DNA of 39,720 nt from Phenylobacterium deserti. Lineage in GTDB: Bacteria; Pseudomonadota; Alphaproteobacteria; Caulobacterales; Caulobacteraceae. Numbering within the stretch: position 1 is the stretch's first letter; the number at the start of each line of letters is the position of its first letter. Shown one piece after another: positions 1 to 7,701 of the stretch. The position numbers and the translations under genes were made by a program. Under the pieces are notes generated by a model, which was not told the DNA's origin, ran no database searches, and saw only the letters and a program-made list of their open reading frames with translations. Where the stretch lies: contig CALQQB010000041.1 in the NCBI GenBank assembly GCA_943332615.1, positions 1-39,720 on the forward strand. The letters are read 5' to 3'.

Positions 1-132
1 CACCCACAGCACCCCGTTCACAAACAGCTGGTTGTCCGCGCCCGTCCGACCCGGATCAGAAGACTTACCCGGCAACAACGGCGCGATCCGCTCCCACTGC
101 ACCTCGCTCAGCTCGTATCGCTTCACAGCCAT
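1..132 (-). CDS. IS5-type transposase, N-terminal part (runs off the window)
   Basis: The reading frame starts at the ATG at 132 and is open to the window edge, giving 44 residues. It begins [22 protein letters not shown] and contains [18 protein letters not shown], the N-terminal signature of the short first-frame transposases of the IS5 family (IS427-like groups). These elements often make the full DDE transposase by a frameshift between two frames; whether that happens here cannot be seen. The start has a GGAG Shine-Dalgarno at 140-143. The terminal inverted repeat of the element should lie between about 160 and 230 but I could not fix its exact end without the other side. Confidence 0.85.
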   Translation of the reverse strand, partial: MAVKRYELSEVQWERIAPLLPGKSSDPGRTGADNQLFVNGVLWV

Positions 133-139
133 CACAGAC

Positions 140-204
140 CTCCGCCTAAGCGGAGACCTATGAATCACGCATCATGCGATCCGTGAATCCCTGAATGTCG
201 ATTC
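140..204 (-). promoter_or_regulatory. Transposase leader: RBS-covering hairpin and three GANTC sites
   Basis: On the minus strand CTCCGC (155-150), a TTAG loop and GCGGAG (145-140) form a perfect 6-bp hairpin. Its 3' arm contains the GGAG ribosome binding site of the transposase, 7 nt before the ATG. Just upstream are GANTC sites at 162-166, 185-189 and 200-204, the target of CcrM, which is encoded in this window. The hairpin and sites are seen directly; a role in limiting transposase translation or timing its transcription is inferred by analogy with IS10 and Dam. Confidence 0.45.
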
Positions 205-229
205 GACCTAGTCCCTCCAAACGTTGAGG

Positions 230-805
230 CTATGCCGCGTTGGCCAGGTAGGCAGCGGGGTCGCGGAGGAAGTCGGCGGTGTCGGCGAGGCAGCCTTGCC
301 AGGCCAGCAAGTGGGTGTTGACGTCGTCGCGGGTCATGCTCCGAACGAGGATGGCGGAGTAGACGACGTGGGCCTCGCCGCCCTGCGCCTGGTAGATGCG
401 GCACATCATCGAGGTCTGATTGAAGGCGTTGACCTGAGCTCCGGTGACGGCGCTACGCCCCACGGCGCGGTCCAGGAGCACCGCCTTGCAGGCGCGACCC
501 TGGGGGCTGCAGCCGGCGAACTGCATGGAAAAGCTGGCGGCCGTCGATGTGACGGCGATGAACACCGCGTCGTCCTCGCGCCGGCTGGTCTGCACCTTCG
601 CGCCGGCCGTGCCCAGCAGATCCATGATTGCCTGGGGATTGGTGGCGTCGAAGGGGCTGGTCGGCGGCGTCGCGGCCTTGGGAGCTGCGACCGTGGCGGG
701 CGCCGGCCTCGCGGGCGAGGCCTTGGCCGGAGCGGCTTTGGGTGGCGGGGCCGCGGCCAGGCAGAGCAGGGCGGCGGGCAGGAGGAGCAGGCGCGGTCGG
801 ATCAT
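230..805 (-). CDS. YbjN-domain-like exported protein
   Basis: 191 residues from the ATG at 805. Residues 1-19 form a signal peptide (MIRPR, a Leu/Ala core, then AAAP), followed by an Ala/Pro/Lys-rich linker to about residue 50. The globular part has the pattern of YbjN proteins: a short helix (NPQAIMDLLGTAGAKV), two beta stretches, a central GCSPQGRACKA element with two cysteines, and the ending QVNAFNQTS...YSAILVRSMTRDDV. YbjN domains resemble type III secretion chaperones; exported alphaproteobacterial members have no established function. The gene stands alone, back to back with the qmcA homologue. Confidence 0.6.
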   Translation of the reverse strand: MIRPRLLLLPAALLCLAAAPPPKAAPAKASPARPAPATVAAPKAATPPTSPFDATNPQAIMDLLGTAGAKVQTSRREDDAVFIAVTSTAASFSMQFAGCSPQGRACKAVLLDRAVGRSAVTGAQVNAFNQTSMMCRIYQAQGGEAHVVYSAILVRSMTRDDVNTHLLAWQGCLADTADFLRDPAAYLANAA

Positions 806-916
806 GGCGAACCGCTATCAGACACACGACCTGGGCGCGAGAAAGGCCGACCGGTTTCAATGGCGGCAGCCCTGGCGCCTCGCTAAGCTTCGGCCGAAGT
901 CTGGGAGTTGACCGAC

Positions 917-1882
917 ATGCTGGGACTGATGATCGCGGCCGTCTTCGTGGTGCTGGCCCTCGTGGTGGCGCTGGGGGCGATCAAGATCGTGCCGCAGGGG
1001 CGCGAGTACACGGTCGAGAGCTTCGGGCGCTTCAGCCGCACCCTGAAGCCGGGGATCAGCTTCCTGACGCCGTTCGTGGAGGGCGTGGGCAGGAAGGTGA
1101 ACATGATGGAGCAGGTGCTGGAGGTGCCGCGCCAGGAGGTGATCACCAAGGACAACGTCACCGTCCAGGTCGATGCGATCATCTTCATCCAGGTGATGGA
1201 CGCCGGCCAGGCGGCCTATCGGGTGGACAACCTGCACTACGCCATCGGCCAGCTGACGATGACGAATCTCAGGACGGTTGTGGGCTCCATGGAGCTGGAC
1301 GAGGTGCTGAGCCAGCGCGACCAGATCAACACCCGCCTGCTCCAGGTCATCGACCAGGCCACCAGCCCCTGGGGGGTGAAGGCGGCGCGGATCGAGATCA
1401 AGGACCTGCAACCGCCGCCGGACATCACCAACGCCATGGCCCGGCAGATGAAGGCCGAGCGCGAGCGGCGCGCGGTGATGATCGAGGCCGACGGCGAGAA
1501 GTCCGCGGCCATCACGCGGGCCGAAGGCTCCAAGCAGTCGGCGATCCTGCAGTCCGAGGGCCGCAAGGAAGCCGCCTTCCGCGACGCCGAGGCCCGCGAG
1601 CGCTCCGCCGCCGCCGAGGCCAGGGCGACCGAACTGGTGTCGGATGCGATCGCCAAGGGCGACGTCAACGCCATCAACTACTTCGTGGCGCTGAAATATG
1701 TGGAGGCCTTCGCCAAGTTGGCGGAGAGCCCGCAGCAGAAGACCGTGATCGTGCCGGCCGACATGAGCTCGCTCGTCGGTACCCTGGGTGGTATCGGCGA
1801 GCTGGTGAAGGCGATTAATGCCGACCCGCCGCCGCGCCCGCCGCCGCCGCCGCGGCGCACCGTCGTTCCCGCGGGGAGCTAG
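917..1882 (+). CDS. qmcA: SPFH-domain membrane protein, QmcA/stomatin-like
   Basis: 321 residues. The ATG at 917 is preferred over the in-frame TTG at 908 because GGGAG at 903-907 is 9 nt before the ATG but touches the TTG. One N-terminal membrane segment (about residues 2-22) is followed by an SPFH/Band 7 domain with typical stretches: VPQGREYTVESFGRF, LKPGISFLTPF, VITKDNVTVQVDAIIFIQV and RDQINTRLLQVIDQ. A long Ala/Glu/Arg helix (AITRAEGSKQSAILQSEG) likely drives oligomerisation, and the tail is proline-rich (RPPPPPRR). Stomatin-like proteins form large inner-membrane microdomain assemblies and commonly pair with NfeD, encoded 3 nt downstream. Confidence 0.9.
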   Translation: MLGLMIAAVFVVLALVVALGAIKIVPQGREYTVESFGRFSRTLKPGISFLTPFVEGVGRKVNMMEQVLEVPRQEVITKDNVTVQVDAIIFIQVMDAGQAAYRVDNLHYAIGQLTMTNLRTVVGSMELDEVLSQRDQINTRLLQVIDQATSPWGVKAARIEIKDLQPPPDITNAMARQMKAERERRAVMIEADGEKSAAITRAEGSKQSAILQSEGRKEAAFRDAEARERSAAAEARATELVSDAIAKGDVNAINYFVALKYVEAFAKLAESPQQKTVIVPADMSSLVGTLGGIGELVKAINADPPPRPPPPPRRTVVPAGS

Positions 1883-1885
1883 GCC

Positions 1886-2356
1886 ATGGACTGGATCGTC
1901 GGCGTCTACGCGGGGGAGCCGTTCTGGGTGTGGGCGGGGCTGGCCGCGGCGTTGCTGGCGGTCGAGGTGCTGACGGGCTCGGGGTGGCTGCTCTGGGCCT
2001 CGGCCTCGGCGGCGGTCACGGCCGTGGTCGTGGCCCTGATCCACGTCACCGCCCCCGAGGCACTATTGGTCTTTGCCGGCCTGACCCTGGTCTCGACCCT
2101 GGTGGCGCGCCGGTTCCTGGCGCGGGTACGAATCCACGACGGGGGCGACATCAACGACAACATTGGCCGCCTCGTCGGTCACCGGGGCGCGGCCGTGGGC
2201 GCGTTCGCGGGTCGCTCGGGCCGGGTGTTCATCGACGGCAAGGAATGGGCGGCCGAGCTGGACGACAGCGAGGGGCTGGACGCCGGCGCCGCGATCGAGG
2301 TCACCGGCGTCGACGGCGCGCGGCTGCGGGTGCGAAAAGCTAGAAGTCTAGCGTAA
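1886..2356 (+). CDS. NfeD family membrane protein
   Basis: 156 residues starting 3 nt after the qmcA stop; GGGGAG at the end of qmcA serves as ribosome binding site. Hydrophobic segments lie at about residues 12-31, 35-52 and 56-73, followed by a C-terminal OB-fold domain with the NfeD-typical pattern INDNIGRLVGHRGAAVGAF, GRVFIDGKEWAAEL and GAAIEVTGVDGARLRVR. It belongs to the short NfeD class that lacks the ClpP-like protease domain. Pairing with a stomatin/QmcA gene is the standard arrangement, and the two are thought to form one membrane complex. Confidence 0.88.
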   Translation: MDWIVGVYAGEPFWVWAGLAAALLAVEVLTGSGWLLWASASAAVTAVVVALIHVTAPEALLVFAGLTLVSTLVARRFLARVRIHDGGDINDNIGRLVGHRGAAVGAFAGRSGRVFIDGKEWAAELDDSEGLDAGAAIEVTGVDGARLRVRKARSLA

Positions 2357-2488
2357 CATCACTCGCCCAACAGGTGTGCGATCCATCCGATGTTGCAGCT
2401 AAGCCGTTGGAACTGCGCCACACTTCGGCCTGTATCGTGGCGCGTCTTGACCCGCGGGACGCAGCGGCGCTTATGTGCCCGTAAAGTA

Positions 2489-2504
2489 GCGACCTCAAGG
2501 TCGC
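2489..2504 (+). promoter_or_regulatory. Perfect hairpin in the leader of the cysteine-repeat gene
   Basis: GCGACCT-CA-AGGTCGC forms a 7-bp perfect stem with a 2-nt nominal loop, 20 nt upstream of the AGGAGAG ribosome binding site of the next gene. It could be an operator with dyad symmetry or a 5' UTR stem. No promoter hexamers stand out around it. Confidence 0.35.
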
Positions 2505-2537
2505 GAACCCAGGAATTCGGCTCAGGAGAGACCAACG

Positions 2538-3875
2538 GTGAAGACGCCCAAACTCAGTGGCTTGGGAGCCATCGGGCTGGCGGTGGCGATGGTCGCCGCG
2601 CTGATGCTGCCCGCGAGCGCCATGGCGCAGGGCAACAAGGCCGCGGCCAAGCTCGCCGAAGCCGCCCAGAAGGCCGGCATGGCCGAGGCCCCGCCGGTGC
2701 TGTCCGCGACCGGCCTCTCCTGCCAGATGTCCGCCGCCCGCAAGATCGGCGAGGATAAGAAGAACAAGAAGGCCTACTACGAAGTCGCCTGCGCCCCTGG
2801 CTCCATGGGCTATGTGTTGGAGACCAACGAGGGCGCCACGCCCACCGCCTATAGCTGCATCGAAGCCAACACCTCGCCTGCCCCGGGCCAGCCGCCGTCC
2901 GCGCCCTGCATCCTGCCCGGCAACGCCAATGCCGCCGCGCTGCTGATTCCGCTGATGAAGGCCGCGGGCGTCGACTGCACGCCCACGGAAGCGCGTGTCA
3001 TCGGCCAGACGAAATCCAACACCTATATGGAAGTCGCCTGCCAGAGCGGGTCCGGCTACATCCTGCTGGCCAGTGTCCCGTTCGACGGGGCCAAGCCGAT
3101 GCAGGTGCAGAACTGCCTGATGTATGATGACGCCGACACCAACATCAAATGCAAGATCGGCGACCGGGCCTCGCGCTTGGCGGTCGTCGACAAGTACGTC
3201 ACCGCCGCCAACAACAGCTGCGCGGTCAAGGACAAGCGGTTCGTCGGCCTCTCCAAAGACGGCTCTGCCTACTACGAGGCCTCCTGCAACGACGGGAAGG
3301 GCTACATCTACAAGGCCGATAGCACCGGCACCCTGAAAGAGACCTACGACTGCGCCAAGGCCACCCAGATTCTGGGCGGCTGCAGCCTGACCGATGCGCG
3401 CCAGGCCCAGACTGAACAGGCCGGCCTCTACACCAAGCTGGCCCAGAAGCTGGGTTCCAAATGCGACGTCGAGCGCTATGCCCTGTTCCCGCCGAAGTCC
3501 GGTGAGGAGGACGTGGAACTGGTCTGCAAGGATGGCTCCGGCGCGATCGGCATCTTCAAGGTCGGGGGCGTGGGCAGTCAGTTGCTGGACTGCGGCCGCG
3601 CCCCGGTGGCCGGCTTCAAGTGCTCGCTGGGCAAGGACACTGGCTTCGCGAACCTGACCGCCGACCTGAAGAAGTTCAAGTCGGACACCACCTGCGACGT
3701 CTCGGCCTCGCGGTTGGTCGGGAAGACCGAAAAGGGCACCACCTATGTGGAGGTCGCCTGTACCGACAAGCTGAAGGGCTACATGATCGAGTACCAGCCC
3801 ACGCCGGCGGTGAGCGCCATCGCCGTCACCAACTGCAGCTTCGCCGGCAACTGCAAGCTGCCCGGCAACACCTGA
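2538..3875 (+). CDS. Exported protein of five four-cysteine repeats, unknown function
   Basis: 445 residues from a GTG with AGGAGAG 7 nt upstream. A signal peptide covers residues 1-30 with a probable cut after AMA. The mature protein carries five tandem units of about 78-82 residues. Each has four cysteines: C62/85/107/124, C147/168/193/205, C228/250/272/282, C309/330/352/362 and C386/408/433/439, which accounts for all 20. A unit reads roughly Cys-x-aromatic-poor start, AR-x-IG, YYEVAC, G-x-GY, a variable loop, then C and a short-spaced C. The spacing suggests two disulfides per unit in the periplasm or outside the cell. I do not recognise a characterised family. It is monocistronic and followed by a strong terminator. 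Confidence 0.8.
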   Translation: MKTPKLSGLGAIGLAVAMVAALMLPASAMAQGNKAAAKLAEAAQKAGMAEAPPVLSATGLSCQMSAARKIGEDKKNKKAYYEVACAPGSMGYVLETNEGATPTAYSCIEANTSPAPGQPPSAPCILPGNANAAALLIPLMKAAGVDCTPTEARVIGQTKSNTYMEVACQSGSGYILLASVPFDGAKPMQVQNCLMYDDADTNIKCKIGDRASRLAVVDKYVTAANNSCAVKDKRFVGLSKDGSAYYEASCNDGKGYIYKADSTGTLKETYDCAKATQILGGCSLTDARQAQTEQAGLYTKLAQKLGSKCDVERYALFPPKSGEEDVELVCKDGSGAIGIFKVGGVGSQLLDCGRAPVAGFKCSLGKDTGFANLTADLKKFKSDTTCDVSASRLVGKTEKGTTYVEVACTDKLKGYMIEYQPTPAVSAIAVTNCSFAGNCKLPGNT

Positions 3876-3900
3876 GGCGTCAGCAAGGCTGACCGGATTG

Positions 3901-3930
3901 GGCCCGCGGGGGAAACGCCGCGGGCCTTTT
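3901..3930 (+). terminator. Rho-independent terminator
   Basis: GGCCCGCGG (3901-3909) pairs perfectly with CCGCGGGCC (3918-3926) around an 8-nt loop, and TTTT follows at 3927-3930. It lies 25 nt past the stop of the cysteine-repeat gene. Confidence 0.9.
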
Positions 3931-4011
3931 CCTGGGCGACGGAGGTCCCCCGCTTGCCGGACGCGACGGCAGGGCAGCGACGGTGCGCGCCGTTTCACGG
4001 CAGCTATCCGA

Positions 4012-4299
4012 ATGCCCGCCTACGCGATCTTCATCAAGAACAAGACCATCGATCCCGATGAGCTGAAGGCCTACGGGAAGAAGGCGGGTGGGGCCGGCGC
4101 GGGCTACCCGATCATCGCCCTGGCGCTCTACGGTCCGCTGGAGGTTCTCGAAGGCGACCCGGCAGAGGGCGTGGTGCTGTTGCAGTTCCCGGACATGGAC
4201 GTGGCCAAGGTCTGGTAGAACAGCCCCGCCTACCAGGACGCCAAGCAGCACCGGCGCAAGGGCGCTGACGACCGCGCAATCCTGGCACAGGGACTGTAG
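4012..4299 (+). pseudogene. DUF1330 family protein interrupted by an amber codon
   Basis: The frame begins MPAYAIFIKNKTIDPDELKAYG and reads into PDMDVAKVW, then TAG at 4216-4218, then continues in the same frame as NSPAYQDAKQHRRKGADDRAIL to TAG at 4297-4299. DUF1330 proteins are about 95 residues and have W-Y-x-S-P-x-Y-Q at this place, so the TAG most likely replaced a Tyr codon by one substitution. Ignoring it gives 95 residues, a full-length domain. The downstream part shows no further damage, so the lesion is recent, a sequencing error, or read through. DUF1330 is a ferredoxin-like fold of the dimeric alpha+beta barrel type; no function is assigned. No close Shine-Dalgarno is obvious. Confidence 0.8.
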
Positions 4300-4303
4300 A
4301 GGC

Positions 4304-5845
4304 TCAGATCTTCGCTTCGATGAACATCGGGCCGCGCTGGACCATGGCGCTGGCGAAGGCTGTCTCGAACGCCTCGGCGGTGGAGCAACTGACGGCCGGC
4401 AGGCCCAGGCCCCTGGCGACGGCGACGAAGTCGATGTTGGGGTCGCCGAGCTCCAGAAGCTTTCGGGCCGAGGGCCCGGCGTCGCCGGCGCCGGTGCGCT
4501 GCATTTCGATGTTGAGGATGCGGTAGGTGTAGTTGGCGAAGACCACGACGGTGATGTCGAGGTTTTCCCGCGCCATCGTCCACAGCGCCTGGATCGTATA
4601 CATCGCCGAGCCGTCGCCATTGAGCGACAGCACCTTGCGGTCGGGCGCCGCCACCGCCGCGCCGATCGCCAGCGGCAGGCCGATTCCGATGGCGCCGCCG
4701 GTCAACGCCAGCACGTCGTGCGGGCGGGCCGTGGCGGCCGCGGCGGCGATGCCGGCCCCGGAGGTGACCGCATCATCGCAGAAGATCGCACCTTCCGGCG
4801 CATGCCGGGCGATCGAGACGCCGACCGTATAGGCCGTCAGCTTGCCGGTCGGCGCGACGTCGGGCAGGGCCAACGGCTGAACCGGCCCCTGCTTGGGCGC
4901 GCGGAGGGCGTCGGCCAGGGCAGCGAGGCCGGCCACCGAATCTTCCGCACGTTCGACCAGGGTCAGGGTCTCGCAACCCTCGGGGATCAGGACGCTGGGC
5001 CGGTTAGGATAGGCGAAAAAGGCCACCGGCATGGTCGTGCCCGCGTAGACCATCAGGTCCACACCCGCGAGCTCGGCCAGGGCCTGCTCGCCGAAATATT
5101 GCATACGCTTGGGTGCGAACGACCCGGCGCCGCGCGGCGTGCGGGCGATGAAGGTGTCGGAATAGACGGTGACGCCGACGGCCTGCAGGCGGGCGGCTTG
5201 CGCGACGCCCTCGGCAAGGCAGGCCTGGCCGCCGATCAGTACGACCGGGTTCTTCGCCGCCCTGATAGCCTTGGCGGCGGCCTCGACCGCGGCGCCGGAG
5301 GGGGCCGGGCGGACAGGCTTCTGGGCCATGACGGGATCGCCGCTGGCCGGCAGCCAGGCGGAATCCGCGGGCAGGATCAGGCTGACCGGCCCCCCGGGCG
5401 GGCCAAAGCTGGCGGCGACCGCCTCGGCCGTGATGCTGGCCACAGTCTCCGGGCTGTCGGCCGACCTCACCCAAATGGAGTTGGCCTTCACGATTGTCGG
5501 AATGTCGGAGTTCAGCGGCGCGTCGTACTGGCGGTGATAGGTGGCGTGGTCGCCCACGACATTGATGATCGGGGTGAAGGCGCGGCGCGCATTGTGCAGG
5601 TTGGCGAGGCCGTTACCGTAGCCGGGACCCAGGTGCAGCAGGGTGCAGGCCGGCTTCCCGGCGATGCGGCCATAGCCGTCGGCGGCGCCGGTGGCGACGC
5701 CCTCGAACTGGCAGAGCACCGGGCGCATGGCCGGCACGCCGTCGAGGGCGGCCACGAACTGCATCTCGGACGTGCCGGGGTTGGCGAAGCAGGCGGTGAC
5801 CTCGTTGGCCACCAGGGTCGTGATGAGGGCGTCGGCGCCGTTCAT
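4304..5845 (-). CDS. Thiamine-diphosphate enzyme, acetolactate synthase / benzoylformate decarboxylase-like
   Basis: 513 residues. The N-terminal domain has the ThDP-activating glutamate in CQFEG (E48) followed by ADGYGRIAGKPACTLLHLGPG. The C-terminal domain has the ThDP/Mg signature beginning GDG at 410-412 and ending at N438 in VVVFANYTYR. The protein is shorter than IlvB-type synthases (about 570-600). It lacks the tryptophan and FAD-contact landmarks I would expect in AHAS, so a decarboxylase or lyase on a 2-oxo or 2-hydroxyacyl substrate is as likely as acetolactate formation. Its ATG overlaps the stop of the upstream acyl-CoA ligase gene by 4 nt (ATGA), so the two are translationally coupled and probably act in one catabolic route. 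Confidence 0.8.
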   Translation of the reverse strand: MNGADALITTLVANEVTACFANPGTSEMQFVAALDGVPAMRPVLCQFEGVATGAADGYGRIAGKPACTLLHLGPGYGNGLANLHNARRAFTPIINVVGDHATYHRQYDAPLNSDIPTIVKANSIWVRSADSPETVASITAEAVAASFGPPGGPVSLILPADSAWLPASGDPVMAQKPVRPAPSGAAVEAAAKAIRAAKNPVVLIGGQACLAEGVAQAARLQAVGVTVYSDTFIARTPRGAGSFAPKRMQYFGEQALAELAGVDLMVYAGTTMPVAFFAYPNRPSVLIPEGCETLTLVERAEDSVAGLAALADALRAPKQGPVQPLALPDVAPTGKLTAYTVGVSIARHAPEGAIFCDDAVTSGAGIAAAAATARPHDVLALTGGAIGIGLPLAIGAAVAAPDRKVLSLNGDGSAMYTIQALWTMARENLDITVVVFANYTYRILNIEMQRTGAGDAGPSARKLLELGDPNIDFVAVARGLGLPAVSCSTAEAFETAFASAMVQRGPMFIEAKI

Positions 5846-7653
5846 GCGAATTCCATTACGTCAGAGGAGGGGGGCACGTCTGGAGAAGCGGGATCGGCGA
5901 ACAGGCGCGCGACGGCGGCGGCTCGGCGGGTGCGGGCGAGGCTCTGGGCGATGTAGCCCTTGTCGGTGATCTCGCCCGAGGCGGCGTCGGGCGCGTCGGG
6001 CAGGATGAGCGCGCGGGCGATACGGCCGCCAGCCCCCTTGGCGCGGGCGTTGAAGGCGGTGATCCCGGCGCGGACGGCGGCTTCGATCTCGGCGCGGGGC
6101 AGGGTGGGGCTGGGGTAGAGCAGCAGGCCGACGCGGTCCTGGTTCTCGCCGCAGACCACGGCGTCGGTGACCGCGCCGCCGATGGCGTTGAGCGCGGTGA
6201 TCCGCAGGTCGCCGACCATGACGAAGGTTCCCGACGCCAGCTTGAAGTTCTCGGAGAGCCGGCCGTCGAAGACCAGGCCCGCATAGGGATCGGCCGCGTC
6301 GGCGAAGCGGGCGGCGTCGCCCAGGCGGTAGTAGCCCTCGTCGTCGAAGGCGGTAGCGCTGAGGTCGGGCTGGTTCAGGTAGCCCGGCGCGATCTGCGGG
6401 CCCTTGACCCGGAACTCCAGCTTGCCGGCCTCGGGCACCAGCCGGACTGAGGTGCCGGGCAGGGGCAGGCCCATCAGGCCCATGCGGGCATTGGGCCAGT
6501 GGACGTTGGAGGCGGTCGGGCCGGTCTCGGTGGCGCCGTAGCCGCTTCCGAACGAGATGCGTTCGCCGACGGTGCGCACCGCCACAGCCTGGATGCGGTC
6601 GGCATAGGCCTGGCCGAGCGCCGCGCCGCCGTACTGCAGCAGCCGAACCTGGGCGAAGAAGGTGCGGGCGAGGTCGTCGTCCCGCTCCAGCGCCTCGGCG
6701 AACAACATCCAGGCGGCCGGAACCATGTTCTGGTAGGTCGGCGAGATCTCCTTGAGGTTCCGCACCGTCTCGCCGAAGCGGGCGGCGGTGGGCTGGCCGG
6801 CGTCGATGTAGAGCGTGCTGCCGCGGTGCAGGCCGTAATGCAGGATGGCGTTGGCGCCGAGCGAATGGCTCCATGGCGCGGAGTGGACCAGCACCGGCGG
6901 CTCTGGATCGTCGAACACCGCGGTGATCTGGGCCGCGTTGGCGGCCATGTTGCGATGCAGGCAGATGACGGCCTTGGGCAGGCCGGTGGAGCCGGAGGTC
7001 AGCAGGTACTTGGCGTGCTGGTCCGGACGGGCGGTCGGCTCGGCCGAGCCGTGGCCGTAGAGCGTGTCGAGCTGGACGTCGCCTGGGCGCGGGTTGGCGC
7101 TGGTTATCACCGGCAGGCCGGCCAGGATCGGCGCGGCGAGGCCCTCGGCGAAGAGGGCCGCATCCTCGGTGTAGACGGCGGCGGGATTTAGCACCCGGGC
7201 GGCGTGGGTGAGGCGGGTGAGGTTCGCGCCGGCCAGGCCGTACTGCGGCGAGACCGGCGCCACCGGCATCCCCTGGCCCATGGCGGCGTAGGCGACTAGG
7301 GCGTGGTCGATGGTGTTACGGGCCAGGATCAGCAGCGGACGGTCGCCGATGATGCCAAGGCTCCGCAAGCCCGCGGCGAGGGCGCTGACCCGCTGCCAGC
7401 CCTCTGCGAAGGTGATGCTGCGCCAGCCCCTATCCTGACCCACGGGACCGGACCGTTCGGCCAGCCAGACGCGGTCGGGGGCGGCTGTCGCCCAATGGGC
7501 CAGGGGGGCGATGGTGGTGTCGAACGGGGTGGCGAACTGGCCCGGATGGGAGAGGATGAACTCGCCGCCGGGCCGCGCCACGATCTCCAGCTGGCGCGGC
7601 GCATAGCGCGGGTCCCGGAACGGGGCTGTCGAGAGGCTGAGCTCAGCGTCCAT
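5842..7653 (-). CDS. Feruloyl-CoA synthase-like AMP-forming acyl-CoA ligase
   Basis: 603 residues with all ANL superfamily landmarks: P-loop TSGSTGLPKAV (219-229), YGATETGP (372-379), GYYRLGD (440-446) and the C-terminal catalytic lysine in EITDKGY (K565). The hinge reads VFDGRLSENFKLASGTFV, where the N-F-K-L-A-S-G-T form and the extended N-terminal region are typical of the feruloyl-CoA synthase group rather than fatty acyl ligases. The predicted reaction is ATP-dependent CoA activation of a hydroxycinnamate or related aromatic acid in the cytoplasm. It is first in a two-gene operon with the ThDP enzyme. No enoyl-CoA hydratase/aldolase or vanillin dehydrogenase is nearby, so the substrate remains open. 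Confidence 0.8.
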   Translation of the reverse strand: MDAELSLSTAPFRDPRYAPRQLEIVARPGGEFILSHPGQFATPFDTTIAPLAHWATAAPDRVWLAERSGPVGQDRGWRSITFAEGWQRVSALAAGLRSLGIIGDRPLLILARNTIDHALVAYAAMGQGMPVAPVSPQYGLAGANLTRLTHAARVLNPAAVYTEDAALFAEGLAAPILAGLPVITSANPRPGDVQLDTLYGHGSAEPTARPDQHAKYLLTSGSTGLPKAVICLHRNMAANAAQITAVFDDPEPPVLVHSAPWSHSLGANAILHYGLHRGSTLYIDAGQPTAARFGETVRNLKEISPTYQNMVPAAWMLFAEALERDDDLARTFFAQVRLLQYGGAALGQAYADRIQAVAVRTVGERISFGSGYGATETGPTASNVHWPNARMGLMGLPLPGTSVRLVPEAGKLEFRVKGPQIAPGYLNQPDLSATAFDDEGYYRLGDAARFADAADPYAGLVFDGRLSENFKLASGTFVMVGDLRITALNAIGGAVTDAVVCGENQDRVGLLLYPSPTLPRAEIEAAVRAGITAFNARAKGAGGRIARALILPDAPDAASGEITDKGYIAQSLARTRRAAAVARLFADPASPDVPPSSDVMEFA

Positions 7654-7701
7654 GCGGCGAGGGTTACGGGGCTGTGGGCGGAAAGGGAAGCCCGGCTGTG
7701 G

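Noticed and set aside
2340..3998. A 552-residue open frame antisense to the cysteine-repeat gene
   Set aside because: The plus-strand gene has a signal peptide, a Shine-Dalgarno, ordered repeats and a terminator; the antisense frame has none of these.
4088..5956. A 622-residue plus-strand frame opposite the ThDP enzyme
   Set aside because: Arg/Gly/His-rich composition and complete overlap with a gene bearing clear ThDP motifs.
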